The notes below the pieces were generated by a model. The model did no database searches. It saw nothing but the letters and a program-made list of their open reading frames with translations, and was not told the DNA's origin. From CAWACP01 sp963832965 (GTDB lineage: Bacteria; Acidobacteriota; Terriglobia; Bryobacterales; Bryobacteraceae): DNA of 64,000 nt. The stretch lies in contig CAWHVW010000005.1 in assembly GCA_963832965.1 (NCBI GenBank), forward strand, positions 992,001 through 1,056,000, in the 5' to 3' direction. Each line of letters begins with the position of its first letter. The first letter of the stretch is position 1. A program made the position numbers and the translations under genes. This document shows, piece by piece, positions 17,199-25,818 of this stretch.

Positions 17199-18164
17199 TC
17201 ACTCAGCAACCCAATACGCCCGGCGTGCGCGCACGTGAAATTTCTCGCCCCCCTTCACACGGACTTCAATCGTGTGCAGGCCCGGAGCCGCGTCGTTCGG
17301 TGGCGTGAAACTCAGCAGGTATTGGCTGTGCAGATCCGCGCCGGTCTCGGTAATGATGTTTTCGAGCCCGCTTTGCTTCAGGAAGGAGAACTGCGCGCCT
17401 CCGGTCTCCGCCGCCAGACGGCGCGCCGTCAGCTTTTTCGCATTGCGCCCGAGTTCGGTGAAGACGCCAAGAAGATTGGTGTCGGAATCCAGCGGCGGCG
17501 CATCGCCAGGCTTTGCGGTGAAGGGCGTTGCGTACGCGGAATAGGTGGCCGCATAGACCACCATCCCCTCCCGCTGGGCCAGTTCCACGGCGCGGTCCAG
17601 CGTAAGCTTGCTGCCGCGGTCGCGGCTCTCGGAGATTAGCAGGAGCACCCGGCGCGAGTCAGCCTTCCGCGCGGCAAACATCTTGCTCGCCAGCTCCACG
17701 GCATCCAGCATGCGCGCGGTTAGCGCCTGGGATCCGGCGGTCAAACTGGTGAACGCGTCCGAGATGACCACCGGGTCGGAGGTGAACTCCTGAACTGTGT
17801 GCAGTTCGTCGTCGAAGGCGATCAGCGCGGCCTCGCCACGGTCCCCGGTAATGAGCGGCTGAATCATCGCGCCAATCTTGCGGACCTTGGCGAGAACCGC
17901 GGCCGAGATCGCCGCTTTCTGCACCGCCACGATGAGTGAAATGGGGGCGACACCCGTGTCCGCCGTATCCACCCGCACCGCGCGCGGCGTGCCATCGTCG
18001 AGGAGCTCGAAATCGCCCACGCCGAGGTCGGAGACATAGGCTCCATTAGCGTCCAGCACCACAACCGGAGCCATTACAAGCCGCGATTCAGAGCGAATCA
18101 CTTGCTGCGCGTACGCGGCCAGCGCCGGAGCGCTAAGACTGGCGAGAAAGGTTCGGCGCAGCAT
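17199..18164 (-). CDS. VWFA-related secreted protein
   Basis: A 321-residue exported protein of the acidobacterial VWFA-related type (TIGR03436-like). An N-terminal signal (RRTFLASLSAPALAAYA, with an RR pair) is followed by a short beta domain (VVVLDANGAYVSDLGVGDFELLDDG) and a von Willebrand factor A-like domain (ISLIVAVQKAAIS, LIAFDDEL, RRVLLLISESRDRGS). The metal-site motif DxSxS is degenerate at the first strand (VAVQKA), so metal-dependent adhesion may be lost. The C-terminal beta domain is QYLLSFTPP followed by HTIEVRVKG. Function unknown. Confidence 0.75.
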   Translation of the reverse strand: MLRRTFLASLSAPALAAYAQQVIRSESRLVMAPVVVLDANGAYVSDLGVGDFELLDDGTPRAVRVDTADTGVAPISLIVAVQKAAISAAVLAKVRKIGAMIQPLITGDRGEAALIAFDDELHTVQEFTSDPVVISDAFTSLTAGSQALTARMLDAVELASKMFAARKADSRRVLLLISESRDRGSKLTLDRAVELAQREGMVVYAATYSAYATPFTAKPGDAPPLDSDTNLLGVFTELGRNAKKLTARRLAAETGGAQFSFLKQSGLENIITETGADLHSQYLLSFTPPNDAAPGLHTIEVRVKGGEKFHVRARRAYWVAE

Positions 18165-18191
18165 AGGTGACCACGTGCAATCGGGCGGCCA

Positions 18192-19271
18192 TCAGTCGTC
18201 CGTCTCTTCGACGAAGCGCTCGACGTTCACCGCGTAGAGCGCCATGCGGCCGTTCTTGTCGCTTTGAAACAAAACATGTTGGCTGTCCGGTGTGAACCGC
18301 GGCATTACCAGCGCCGCGTCGCTGGCGCGGTGCTCGCACAAAGTCAGCTCGCGCCTGACGGAACGCAAAAGCAAAAGCACGCCGGGCGATGCCTTACTGG
18401 CGCTGGCGCCGACGAAAACGCTGGCGTCCGCGTTCCTTCCGAAGCTGGCAAAGCGGCTGGTGTCCGAGACCAGGGAATCCTGGCCGGTGGCCACGTCGAA
18501 GGCGCGTATGGTGTTGGGTTGCGCCGGAGTGTCCGGGATGCTCAGGTAAAACACGGTGGCGCCATCCGGCGACCAGATGGCCGGGCCGGTGGCCATAGTG
18601 AGCAACCGTCCGCCGGGGGCCAGCCTGATCTCGTTCCCACTCTGCCGATAGAGCACGTCGCTCGCTCCCGGACGCGCCATCGGGTCGCGCATCTCCACCA
18701 CTGACTCCGCGATCGTGGTGGCTGCGCCCGCGTGCGCGAGGGGTATCTGGCGCAGCCGCCATGTTGTCGCGCTCTTCTCTAACAAAATCGCGGACACTCC
18801 ATCGTGCGACACGGAGAATCCATCGGTTGGTTCGAACTCGCCGGGCACTCGATAGACCTCGCGCGGACGGCCTGGCTTAACCGGTTGAACCGTGAGCGTG
18901 CGCCCGCAGATGCACGCGAAGTAGTGTTCGTCGGGAAGCAATGCGACCGTGAGCGGGCGCACCGGATCGGCGCCGGTCAACTGGCGCGATTCGCCCGATT
19001 TCAGGTCCATTCGATACACCTGCATCTGGCCGGTTCGGTCGTTCGAGTACAGCACGGAGCGGCTGCGCCGTGTGGCCGCCTTCAGATGCCAGGCTGGCAG
19101 CAGGCTGGTGTGTGCCGGATCGGTCAGTCGCGTGACCGGGCTTTCGGTGGCCGCATCGGCATAGCGTTTGAATTCGGAAGCGATGGACACGCCGGTTTGT
19201 GCCCGCCCTGCCACTATGGCGCTGGTGGCCGAAAGCAGCGCTCTGCGTGTGAACCGGGCATCGGAGAGCAT
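18192..19271 (-). CDS. Secreted TolB-like beta-propeller protein
   Basis: A 359-residue protein with a twin-arginine-like signal (FTRRALLSATSAIVAGRA) and repeated WD40-like PD40 units: VLYSNDRTGQMQVYRMDLKSG, AIWSPDGATVFYLS, PRFTPDSQHVLFQSDKNG. Such propellers bind proteins or act as periplasmic scaffolds; no catalytic domain is present. Located 27 bases upstream of the VWFA gene on the same strand, so likely co-transcribed, and divergent from the transpeptidase-SpoIID gene. Confidence 0.7.
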   Translation of the reverse strand: MLSDARFTRRALLSATSAIVAGRAQTGVSIASEFKRYADAATESPVTRLTDPAHTSLLPAWHLKAATRRSRSVLYSNDRTGQMQVYRMDLKSGESRQLTGADPVRPLTVALLPDEHYFACICGRTLTVQPVKPGRPREVYRVPGEFEPTDGFSVSHDGVSAILLEKSATTWRLRQIPLAHAGAATTIAESVVEMRDPMARPGASDVLYRQSGNEIRLAPGGRLLTMATGPAIWSPDGATVFYLSIPDTPAQPNTIRAFDVATGQDSLVSDTSRFASFGRNADASVFVGASASKASPGVLLLLRSVRRELTLCEHRASDAALVMPRFTPDSQHVLFQSDKNGRMALYAVNVERFVEETDD

Positions 19272-19277
19272 GGTTGG

Positions 19278-19283
19278 TAGAAT
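19278..19283 (+). promoter_or_regulatory. Candidate -10 box (TAGAAT) with near-leaderless start
   Basis: TAGAAT ends 8 bases before the GTG start at 19292. A transcript starting at the usual distance would begin within a base or two of the GTG. Confidence 0.35.
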
Positions 19284-19291
19284 GAACCGCC

Positions 19292-21457
19292 GTGGGGCGC
19301 TTCCGAAAATTCATTGTAGCGGCCGTGCTGGTGGTGGCGGCGCTGGGCGCCGCTTTGTGGATGGCCAATCGGCCCGCGCCGCCGGCTGCCGTGTCCCCCA
19401 GGACCCCGCCCGCTCCCGAAAGCGCTGTGCAGGACGCAGATGAAGCCTCGCCCGTTGCCGACTGGAACCAGAGCATGGCGGCGGCCATGCACGGCCGCTC
19501 CGGCGTGGCCGTGGTTGTGGATCGCGCGAGCGGGCGTATCCTCGCCAGCAATAACCTTGCGCTCGCCCGGAGCATGGCCGTGCCGCCCGGTTCCACCATG
19601 AAGCCATTCGCTGTGTGGGCGCTGCTGGACCTGCATCGCCTGAGCGCAACCGAGTCCCTGGTGTGTCCGCACACTCTTACCATTGCCGGACGCGACTTCT
19701 CCTGCGCGCATCCCTTGCTGGACCGCCCCGTGACCGCCGAAACCGCCCTGGCCTATTCCTGCAACAACTTCATGGCGCACTTCGCGTCCAGATTGAAGGA
19801 CGGGGAACTGGCGAGCTTTCTGCGCGCGCACGGCTTCGATAATGCAACACCCGCGCTCGGGCCGGACCGCATTCGTCTGCAGGCGCTCGGCGAGGCCGAC
19901 GTGCAGGTAACGCCGCTGGAGCTGGCGCGGGCGTACGCGCGGCTGGCGGACACCGCGCCCGGCGTGGTGAAGCAGGGGCTGCGATCGGCCGTCCAATATG
20001 GCACCGCGCAACTCGCCGGCGGCAGCGGCCTCGCGGGCAAGACGGGCACTGCCGCGGGCCGTGCCTGGTTCGCCGGATACACAAATGACGTGGCGGTGGT
20101 GGTGCTTGTATCTGGCGCTTCCGGCGGCGGCGACGCCGCGCCCATCGCCAAGGAGATCGTCGCGCCGGGTGGAGTGTGGGTGGGAATGGAGAGGCGCGGG
20201 TTGCTGCCGCTGCGCGTCTACATGCGCACGGAGGAGTACGTGGCGGCCGCGCTGGCGGGCGAGGGCGGCGACCTCCATTCCGGCGAAGCTCTGAAGGCCA
20301 TGGCCGTGGCCATCCGCACCTACGCCGCGCGATTCCGCAACCGCCATCGCGCGGAGGGGTTCGATCTCTGCGACACCACGCACTGCCAGCGGCTTCGCCC
20401 CGACGCCGTCAACATCAGGCTGCGACAGGCGGCGCGCGACACGGCCGGCGAACTGTTGTGGTACGAAGGAGCGCCCGCCTACGCCTACTATTCGCAGGAT
20501 TGCGGCGGGGCAACGGAAGCAGCCGCCAGCATCTGGCCTGACGAGGCGCAGCCGTATCTCGCGTCGGTGAAGGATTCGTTCTGCACTCGCCAGGGCCGCG
20601 TCGGATGGCAGTTCGGAGTGTCGCCGACAGCCCTTCGCGCCGCGCTCGAGAAGGCGGGTCTCAGCGCGCCCGTCCGCATCGACGAAGTGGAGGTGTCCCA
20701 GCGAACCGATTCCGGACGCGCGCGGGAGATCCGTCTGCGCGGCGAGGGCAGGGCAGTTCGGATTGCCGCCACCAGCCTGCGCTTCGCCATTGGCCGCGCG
20801 CTTGGATGGGACAGCCTGAAAAGCACCATGTTCGACGTACGGCGCGAGGGAGATCAGTTCGTTTTTCGCGGCTTCGGCGCGGGGCACGGCGTGGGCCTCT
20901 GCCAGAAGGGAGCCGACGCGATGGGAGCGGAAGGGCGGACGTATCGCGACATCCTCGCCTTCTACTATCCGGGCGCCACCATCGGCGAGTCCGCGCAAAG
21001 CTTCGCCTGGCGGAAGATCAACGGCGAGCGCGTGGAGTTGTGGACCACGTCTCCCGGACGGGATCAGCGGCTGGTCCCGATTGCCGATGCAGCGCTACGC
21101 GACGCCGAGGCGATTGCCGGAATGCACGCGCGCGTGCGCCCGCTGGTGCGCGTGTATCCAACGGTGGAAGCGTTTCGTAATGCCACGGGCGAATCTGGCC
21201 AGGTTGCCGGAGACGAGCGCGGGCGGGTGATCCGCCTGCAACCCGGCCCCGCCGCGCGGACCGTCCTGCATGAGATGCTGCACTTCGTTCTGGAGGAGAA
21301 CACGCGGCCGGATGTGCCACGGTGGTTTCGCGAGGGTCTCACAGCATGGCTGGCGGGGGAACCCGTGGTCACCGCGCAAATGCGCGCTCTTACCGCGCGG
21401 CACGGGCGCGCCGAGCTGCTGGGCTGGCTGAAAACCGGGCTGCCCGCGGGATTGTGA
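19292..21457 (+). CDS. Transpeptidase-like, SpoIID and HExxH triple-domain protein
   Basis: A 721-residue inner-membrane-anchored or exported protein with an N-terminal hydrophobic segment (residues 8-24). Residues 60-295 are a penicillin-binding transpeptidase-like domain with STMK (101-104), SCN (156-158) and KTG (250-252), so all three active-site motifs are present. Residues about 305-580 match SpoIID/LytB (MRTEEYVAAALAGEGG, ALKAMAVAIRTYAARF, FGAGHGVGLCQKGA), known for glycan-strand cleavage. The C-terminus has HEMLH at 660-664 and WFREGLTAW with Glu682, the pattern of a gluzincin-type metallopeptidase. Likely peptidoglycan remodelling in the periplasm. GTG start. Confidence 0.78.
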   Translation: MGRFRKFIVAAVLVVAALGAALWMANRPAPPAAVSPRTPPAPESAVQDADEASPVADWNQSMAAAMHGRSGVAVVVDRASGRILASNNLALARSMAVPPGSTMKPFAVWALLDLHRLSATESLVCPHTLTIAGRDFSCAHPLLDRPVTAETALAYSCNNFMAHFASRLKDGELASFLRAHGFDNATPALGPDRIRLQALGEADVQVTPLELARAYARLADTAPGVVKQGLRSAVQYGTAQLAGGSGLAGKTGTAAGRAWFAGYTNDVAVVVLVSGASGGGDAAPIAKEIVAPGGVWVGMERRGLLPLRVYMRTEEYVAAALAGEGGDLHSGEALKAMAVAIRTYAARFRNRHRAEGFDLCDTTHCQRLRPDAVNIRLRQAARDTAGELLWYEGAPAYAYYSQDCGGATEAAASIWPDEAQPYLASVKDSFCTRQGRVGWQFGVSPTALRAALEKAGLSAPVRIDEVEVSQRTDSGRAREIRLRGEGRAVRIAATSLRFAIGRALGWDSLKSTMFDVRREGDQFVFRGFGAGHGVGLCQKGADAMGAEGRTYRDILAFYYPGATIGESAQSFAWRKINGERVELWTTSPGRDQRLVPIADAALRDAEAIAGMHARVRPLVRVYPTVEAFRNATGESGQVAGDERGRVIRLQPGPAARTVLHEMLHFVLEENTRPDVPRWFREGLTAWLAGEPVVTAQMRALTARHGRAELLGWLKTGLPAGL

Positions 21458-21464
21458 GACCCGC

Positions 21465-21470
21465 TATACT
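21465..21470 (+). promoter_or_regulatory. Candidate -10 box (TATACT) with near-leaderless start
   Basis: TATACT ends 6 bases before the ATG at 21477, so the expected transcription start coincides with the start codon. No clear -35 box. Confidence 0.35.
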
Positions 21471-21476
21471 TTGCGA

Positions 21477-22004
21477 ATGCGACAAATTCAGGCCGATCAA
21501 GCTGAGTTTCTGCTTCAAGGTATTCTTCTCCCGGCACTCAGGAACGAGAGCCGCATCACGAAGAGCGTTATCGAAGCGATTCCGCTGGACAAGGGCGACT
21601 ATCGGCCGGATGAGATCTCGAAAAGCGCACTGGACCTTGCCTGGCACATTGCGGTTACAGAGATGCGATTTATGGATGCCGTGCTGGATGGGGACTTCGA
21701 TTTGAGCCCCAGGCCTCGTCCGGACTCCGTTACGAACTCGGATGATCTTGTCCGCTGGTACACCAGCGACTTTGATCGGCGCTTCGAGAAGTTGACGAAA
21801 TTGTCGAACGACCAGCTCCTCCGGATTGTGGACTTCAGAGGTCTGTTCCAATTGCCCGCGGTGATGTACCTGGATTTCGTTCGCCATCACTCCATTCACC
21901 ATCGCGGCCAACTCTCGATGTATCTTCGGCCGATGGGTGCGAAAGTGCCGGCTATCTATGGCGAAAGCTACGACTCGGCGGAGGCTCGCAAAGCCACGCG
22001 TTAG
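21477..22004 (+). CDS. DinB-family protein
   Basis: A 175-residue four-helix-bundle protein of the DinB/YfiT superfamily. The metal-binding triad of histidines can be placed at AWHIAVTEMRF and HHSIHHRGQLSMYLR, the usual positions. Members include thiol-dependent transferases and proteins of unknown function. The ATG at 21477 is preferred to a TTG 6 bases earlier. It starts 20 bases after the fusion gene on the same strand but has its own candidate promoter. Confidence 0.8.
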   Translation: MRQIQADQAEFLLQGILLPALRNESRITKSVIEAIPLDKGDYRPDEISKSALDLAWHIAVTEMRFMDAVLDGDFDLSPRPRPDSVTNSDDLVRWYTSDFDRRFEKLTKLSNDQLLRIVDFRGLFQLPAVMYLDFVRHHSIHHRGQLSMYLRPMGAKVPAIYGESYDSAEARKATR

Positions 22005-22045
22005 CGATCGTCAGCGCAGGCCCTGAGCGTTTCAAACCCCTTTGC

Positions 22046-22051
22046 TACAAT
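22046..22051 (+). promoter_or_regulatory. Candidate -10 box (TACAAT)
   Basis: TACAAT lies 14 bases before the ATG of the VOC gene, allowing a very short leader. Confidence 0.3.
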
Positions 22052-22065
22052 CACGTCTTAGCGCT

Positions 22066-22440
22066 ATGTTTCAGGGATTGGAGCACACGGCCATCGCATC
22101 CCCGGACCCGCGACGCCTCGCCGAATGGTACGTCGAGCACCTCGGCTTCCGCATCAACTTCGAGTATGCGGGCAACTTCTTCGTGCGCGCTCCCAACGGC
22201 TCCATGCTGGAGATCATTCCCTCCGAGGGAGCGGCGGCGCCGGCGACCCTCAAAGACCCCGGCATTCGCCACCTCGCCATCGCCGTGGACGACTTCGACG
22301 CCGGCTACGAGCACCTGCGGCGTCAGGGAACAAACTTCCTGGCCGAGCCGTATGAGAACCAGGGGAACCGTCTGGTGTTCTTCACCGATGCCGACGGCAA
22401 CTTCCTGCATCTGATCCAGCGACCGAATCCGCTCCCCTGA
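22066..22440 (+). CDS. VOC/glyoxalase-fold protein
   Basis: A 124-residue vicinal-oxygen-chelate protein: LEHTAIASPDPRRLAEWY at the start (His6 as first metal ligand), IRHLAIAVDDFDAGYEHL (second His) and FFTDADGNFLHLIQRP with the Asp-Gly-Asn and late ligand. One repeated beta-alpha-beta-beta-beta unit pair, as in single-domain glyoxalases and fosfomycin-type enzymes. Substrate unknown. The MFS gene starts 11 bases downstream, so they form an operon. Confidence 0.85.
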   Translation: MFQGLEHTAIASPDPRRLAEWYVEHLGFRINFEYAGNFFVRAPNGSMLEIIPSEGAAAPATLKDPGIRHLAIAVDDFDAGYEHLRRQGTNFLAEPYENQGNRLVFFTDADGNFLHLIQRPNPLP

Positions 22441-22451
22441 AGGGCGATCTA

Positions 22452-23657
22452 TTGTTCCAGCGGACTTTCAAGGCCTTCCAGTATCGCGATTTTCGCGTCA
22501 TGTTCGTGGGCTCCTGCACGTCCAGCGTGGGCACTTTCATGCAGATTGTGGCCCAATCGTGGCTGGTGTTCTACCTTTCGAAATCGAGCTTCTTCCTGGG
22601 GCTCGATTCGTTTCTGGGCCAGATTCCCATTTTCCTGTTCTCGCTGGTGGGCGGCGCCGTCGCCGACCGCATCGAACGCCGCTACCTGCTGCTCGGTTCG
22701 CAGTATATTCAGATGACCTGTGCCTTCACCCTGGCGGTGGTCTACGCGATGGGGTTGATTCAGGTGTGGCAGATTCTAACGCTGTCGTTTGTAGTGGGTC
22801 TGGCGCAATCGTTTGGCGGCCCGGCGTATTCGGCGCTGATTCCCAGCCTGGTAAAATCCGAGGACCTGCCCAACGCCATCGCGTTGAATTCCATTCAGTT
22901 CAACCTGGCGCGCGTAATCGGCCCCATGCTGGGCGGCATCGCGCTCAAGCAACTGAACGCCACCTGGTGTTTCGGCCTGAACGGGCTCTCCTTCGTGGCC
23001 GTAATCATTTCGCTGTACATGGTGCACACGCGCTTCATGCCCAAGCCCACGGGCGATTCGCTCATGACCAGCGTCAAACAGGGCATTCACTTCATCCGCG
23101 GGCGCGATGGAATGGTCGGATTGATCGCGCTGGCATTCCTGATGACCATGCTGTGCTTCCCGTTGATCGTGTTCCTGCCGGTGTTCGCGAAGGACGTCTT
23201 CCACGGCGGGCCGGGCGTGTTCACCATTCTGTTGTGCTCCTCCGGCGCGGGATCGGTGCTGGGCGCGCTGGCCGTTGCGACCATGGACAAGCTGCAGCAC
23301 CGGGGCCGCATCGCGCTGCTGCTGCTGGTGGTGCTGGGAGTGCTGATGTTGGGCTTCTCGTTGTCGAAGGTTCTGGTGCTGAGCGCGTTCCTGCTCTTCT
23401 TGTCAGGCGGCGTTCTGATGGGCGTATTCGCGACCATCAGCTCGCTGGTGCAATTGATCACCCCCAACGACATGCGTGGGCGGGTGATGAGCGTCTACAA
23501 CGTGGCCTTCCGCGGTGGCATGCCCTTCGGCAGTCTGGCGGTGGGCCTGCTGTCCGTACGGTATTCGGCCCCCGCGGTGCTTGCGGTGAACGGTGTGCTG
23601 CTGTCGGTTCTGGGCCTGTGGTTTCTGCTGGTGCAGCGGCGGGTAGCGGCGCTTTGA
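22452..23657 (+). CDS. MFS transporter, EntS-like exporter type
   Basis: A 401-residue protein with 12 hydrophobic helices. FQYRDFRVMFVGSCTSSVGTF at the start and GGAVADRIERRYLLLGSQ (the loop 2-3 GxxxDRxxRR motif) are typical of the MFS_3/EntS-type branch that exports siderophores or drugs. Start is TTG with an AGGGCG-type ribosome binding site about 6 bases upstream; no ATG precedes it in frame. Operon with the VOC gene, which could mean a resistance cassette for a reactive compound, though that is inference. Confidence 0.8.
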   Translation: MFQRTFKAFQYRDFRVMFVGSCTSSVGTFMQIVAQSWLVFYLSKSSFFLGLDSFLGQIPIFLFSLVGGAVADRIERRYLLLGSQYIQMTCAFTLAVVYAMGLIQVWQILTLSFVVGLAQSFGGPAYSALIPSLVKSEDLPNAIALNSIQFNLARVIGPMLGGIALKQLNATWCFGLNGLSFVAVIISLYMVHTRFMPKPTGDSLMTSVKQGIHFIRGRDGMVGLIALAFLMTMLCFPLIVFLPVFAKDVFHGGPGVFTILLCSSGAGSVLGALAVATMDKLQHRGRIALLLLVVLGVLMLGFSLSKVLVLSAFLLFLSGGVLMGVFATISSLVQLITPNDMRGRVMSVYNVAFRGGMPFGSLAVGLLSVRYSAPAVLAVNGVLLSVLGLWFLLVQRRVAAL

Positions 23658-23715
23658 TCCCCGGAAGAGTGGGCGCCTCCGAGCAAATCCGAGGCGTGGC
23701 ATTGGGTTCGAAGAA

Positions 23716-23919
23716 GTGCTGGAACTGTTCTCGAGGCCGTATTGGCTCGATCAACGGTCCGACGTGCCGGAGCAGTATATGGCCATGGGCTTCGTGGGTG
23801 ACCGCCTTTACTCGGTGATCTTCGAGGTGCGTGAGGATGAGGACGGTGAGATGCTGCACCTGGTAACGCTGTGGAAGTCAACGAAGGAGGCGATCCATCT
23901 GTATGAGGAGAACTCGTAA
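23716..23919 (+). CDS. BrnT-like toxin, start codon in question
   Basis: The first usable start, GTG at 23716, gives 67 residues with the BrnT/DUF497-type RelE-fold pattern: EQYMAMGFVGDRLYSVIFEVRED then HLVTLWKSTKEAIHLYEENS. Homology-like sequence continues upstream in the same frame (FDPRKSGRLRAN, RRGIGFEE) back to a TAG at 23644 with no ATG, GTG or TTG between, although DPxK and GIxFEE are the normal N-terminal motifs of this family. The conserved N-terminus therefore appears untranslatable by ordinary starts. Members are ribonuclease toxins. Overlaps the antitoxin gene by 17 bases. Confidence 0.6.
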   Translation: MLELFSRPYWLDQRSDVPEQYMAMGFVGDRLYSVIFEVREDEDGEMLHLVTLWKSTKEAIHLYEENS

Positions 23920-24187
23920 AACAGCCGCGCCGGTCTCTGCCGACGCGATCGCACGCCTGGCTGACCAGGGTAAGGACGTCTCTGGTTTTTTCCGCGGCAA
24001 CGGCTGCATGGTGCAGCCGATCCAGCGTGTGAACGTGGATCTCACTGCCGCCATGCTGGACGAGCTTGACAAAGCCGCTCAGGAACTCATCGTGAGCCGT
24101 CAGGCGGTCATAAAAACGCTGGTTCGACACGCGCTCGATCAACATTACCTGGCCCAGAGAGCGAGGCAACCGCGGCAGCGGGCGTAG
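23903..24187 (+). CDS. BrnA-like ribbon-helix-helix antitoxin
   Basis: A 94-residue basic protein. QRVNVDLTAAMLDELDKAAQELIVSRQAVIKTLVRHALD is a ribbon-helix-helix (CopG/BrnA-type) DNA-binding segment; a linker-like basic N-terminus precedes it. Toxin-first, antitoxin-second order with a 17-base overlap is the arrangement of BrnTA modules. It probably neutralises the upstream toxin and represses the operon. Confidence 0.65.
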   Translation: MRRTRKTAAPVSADAIARLADQGKDVSGFFRGNGCMVQPIQRVNVDLTAAMLDELDKAAQELIVSRQAVIKTLVRHALDQHYLAQRARQPRQRA

Positions 24188-24261
24188 GCGCGGCGAGCGA
24201 GTGGAATCGAACGCCTCTTCCGGCTTCATCTCTCCGCTCGTTCCGGATCTGTGTCAATGGC

Positions 24262-25224
24262 TTACCGCGCCGGCGGATGACCAATGCCCACGGCCGGCCA
24301 CCAGGCGTCGAGGGCGCGCGGATCGCCCGCGATGGCAGCCTCGCGGCTGGCGCCCGCTGGCGGTGGGACCAGCTTCGCCAGCGTGTCGTAAACCTCTCCG
24401 CGGTCGGCGGCGGGCGCGTTGCGGACCAGGTTCAACAGACTCACCGCATCGTGCGGACCCGCCGCCTTCAGCACCGACGCGAGCGCGCCCGAACGCGCCT
24501 GCCCACTCTCCGGGAAATCGTAACGAGCAAGCGCCTCCCGGAACTCCTCGCTGGAGCTTTCAAAGAACGGCGTGCCCGGCCCCGAGCCAACCCGCGTCAC
24601 CGCCACGGCGCCCGTGGGCACCAGCGAATCGCGGTCCTTCGATTCGAACTCAATCCATCCATGCGTCACCCGCAGCATCCCGTCGCCGGTGGGGTCCACG
24701 TGCAGCGTGTAGGAGCACCCAAGATCGGTGGCTACAGCCGAAGGCGTGTCCACAATAAAGACGCGCGGCCGCGACGTCACATGCGCGTGGATTGTCCCGC
24801 GCAGCAAACTCAGGCGCTGTTCATTGCGGCCCGACGCCACCAGCCTGAGCGCGGTATCCGGTTCCACCTCGAGCCGTCCCACGGGCATGCGAATGCTGGC
24901 CTGCCCGGCCGCCCCTGTCTCAAACACCTGCCCGGCCGACAGCCTGGCCGAGCCGGAGACGGGAACGCTGCCCACGCGCGCCTCCCCGGACAACATCGCA
25001 ATGGTCCACGGCTCCGGCCCCACACCGCGGGATACGAACCACGCCACCGCGATAAGCACCACCGCGGCGGCCGCGAGAGGAACCAGCCAGGAGCGCTGGC
25101 GCAGCGGAAGCGGCGGCATAACAACCGGGCAGCGGTACGGCTCCAGCAGCATTTCCAGCCGCTGGATTTCCGGATCCACCGGGCCCGACTTGTCCCACAA
25201 ATAGCCGTTGTCGTGCTCGCTCAT
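24262..25224 (-). CDS. FecR-domain membrane protein, possible anti-sigma partner
   Basis: A 320-residue protein with a short cytoplasmic N-terminus (MSEHDNGYLWDKSGPVDPEI), one membrane helix (about residues 46-64, SWLVPLAAAAVVLIAVAWF) and a periplasmic FecR-type beta domain (GEARVGSVPVSGSARLSAGQVF, ATDLGCSYTLHVDPTGDGMLRV). Its ATG overlaps the stop of the ECF sigma gene as ATGA, so translation is coupled. By analogy with sigma/FecR systems it may tether or regulate the sigma factor in response to envelope state; no TonB receptor gene is nearby. Confidence 0.72.
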   Translation of the reverse strand: MSEHDNGYLWDKSGPVDPEIQRLEMLLEPYRCPVVMPPLPLRQRSWLVPLAAAAVVLIAVAWFVSRGVGPEPWTIAMLSGEARVGSVPVSGSARLSAGQVFETGAAGQASIRMPVGRLEVEPDTALRLVASGRNEQRLSLLRGTIHAHVTSRPRVFIVDTPSAVATDLGCSYTLHVDPTGDGMLRVTHGWIEFESKDRDSLVPTGAVAVTRVGSGPGTPFFESSSEEFREALARYDFPESGQARSGALASVLKAAGPHDAVSLLNLVRNAPAADRGEVYDTLAKLVPPPAGASREAAIAGDPRALDAWWPAVGIGHPPAR

Positions 25225-25808
25225 ACAACCTTCTTTGCCGCCAGCGCCTCGCGGAGCATGCCCATGCCGCGATGCAGGTTCACCCGCACCGAGCCTTCGG
25301 TCAGCCCCGTGCGCTTCGAAATCTCCGGACCGCTCATGCCCTCCACCAGCCGCAACATCAGCGTATCCTGGTAAGCTTCCGGCAGGCTCCGGATGGCCTG
25401 CAGGACGAACCATGCGTCCGTCTCCACGGGCCGCGGCGACGGGATCTGGTCGGGCAGTTTCGAACCATGCGGCGCGCGGTGGTAATCGTTGGCGCGGTTG
25501 CGTGTCACCGTGGCCAGCCACGCTCCAAACGCGCGCGGGTCGCGCAGGCTGCTCAGGCGCTTCATCGCCGTCAGAAACACGTCCTGCAGCAGGTCGTCCA
25601 CTTCGTCGCGCGGCACCCGCGCCAACAGGATGCCATGCACCATTGGCGCGAAGGCGGCGTAGAGGCGGCTGAACGCCTCGCGGCTGCCTCTCTGCGCCGA
25701 GATAACCAACTCTTCGTCCGGCGGGAAAGTCATGCTGCGGGACCGCGCTTCGCGTGGCGGCATTTCTGCCATGGCCAATCGGGGAAGCACAAGCTCATTC
25801 GTCAGCAT
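25221..25808 (-). CDS. ECF-type RNA polymerase sigma factor
   Basis: Up to 195 residues. Region 2 is DEELVISAQRGSREAFSRLYAAF followed by EVDDLLQDVFLTAMKRL, and region 4 is SLPEAYQDTLMLRLVEGMSGPEISKRTGLTEGSVRVNLHRG, with the helix-turn-helix for -35 recognition. Starts at 25808 and 25733 (MTFPPDEEL) are both possible; the second fits family length. It directs polymerase to a small regulon, probably controlled by the FecR-type protein encoded in the overlapping next gene. Confidence 0.9.
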   Translation of the reverse strand: MLTNELVLPRLAMAEMPPREARSRSMTFPPDEELVISAQRGSREAFSRLYAAFAPMVHGILLARVPRDEVDDLLQDVFLTAMKRLSSLRDPRAFGAWLATVTRNRANDYHRAPHGSKLPDQIPSPRPVETDAWFVLQAIRSLPEAYQDTLMLRLVEGMSGPEISKRTGLTEGSVRVNLHRGMGMLREALAAKKVV

Positions 25809-25818
25809 AACAGTCCGA

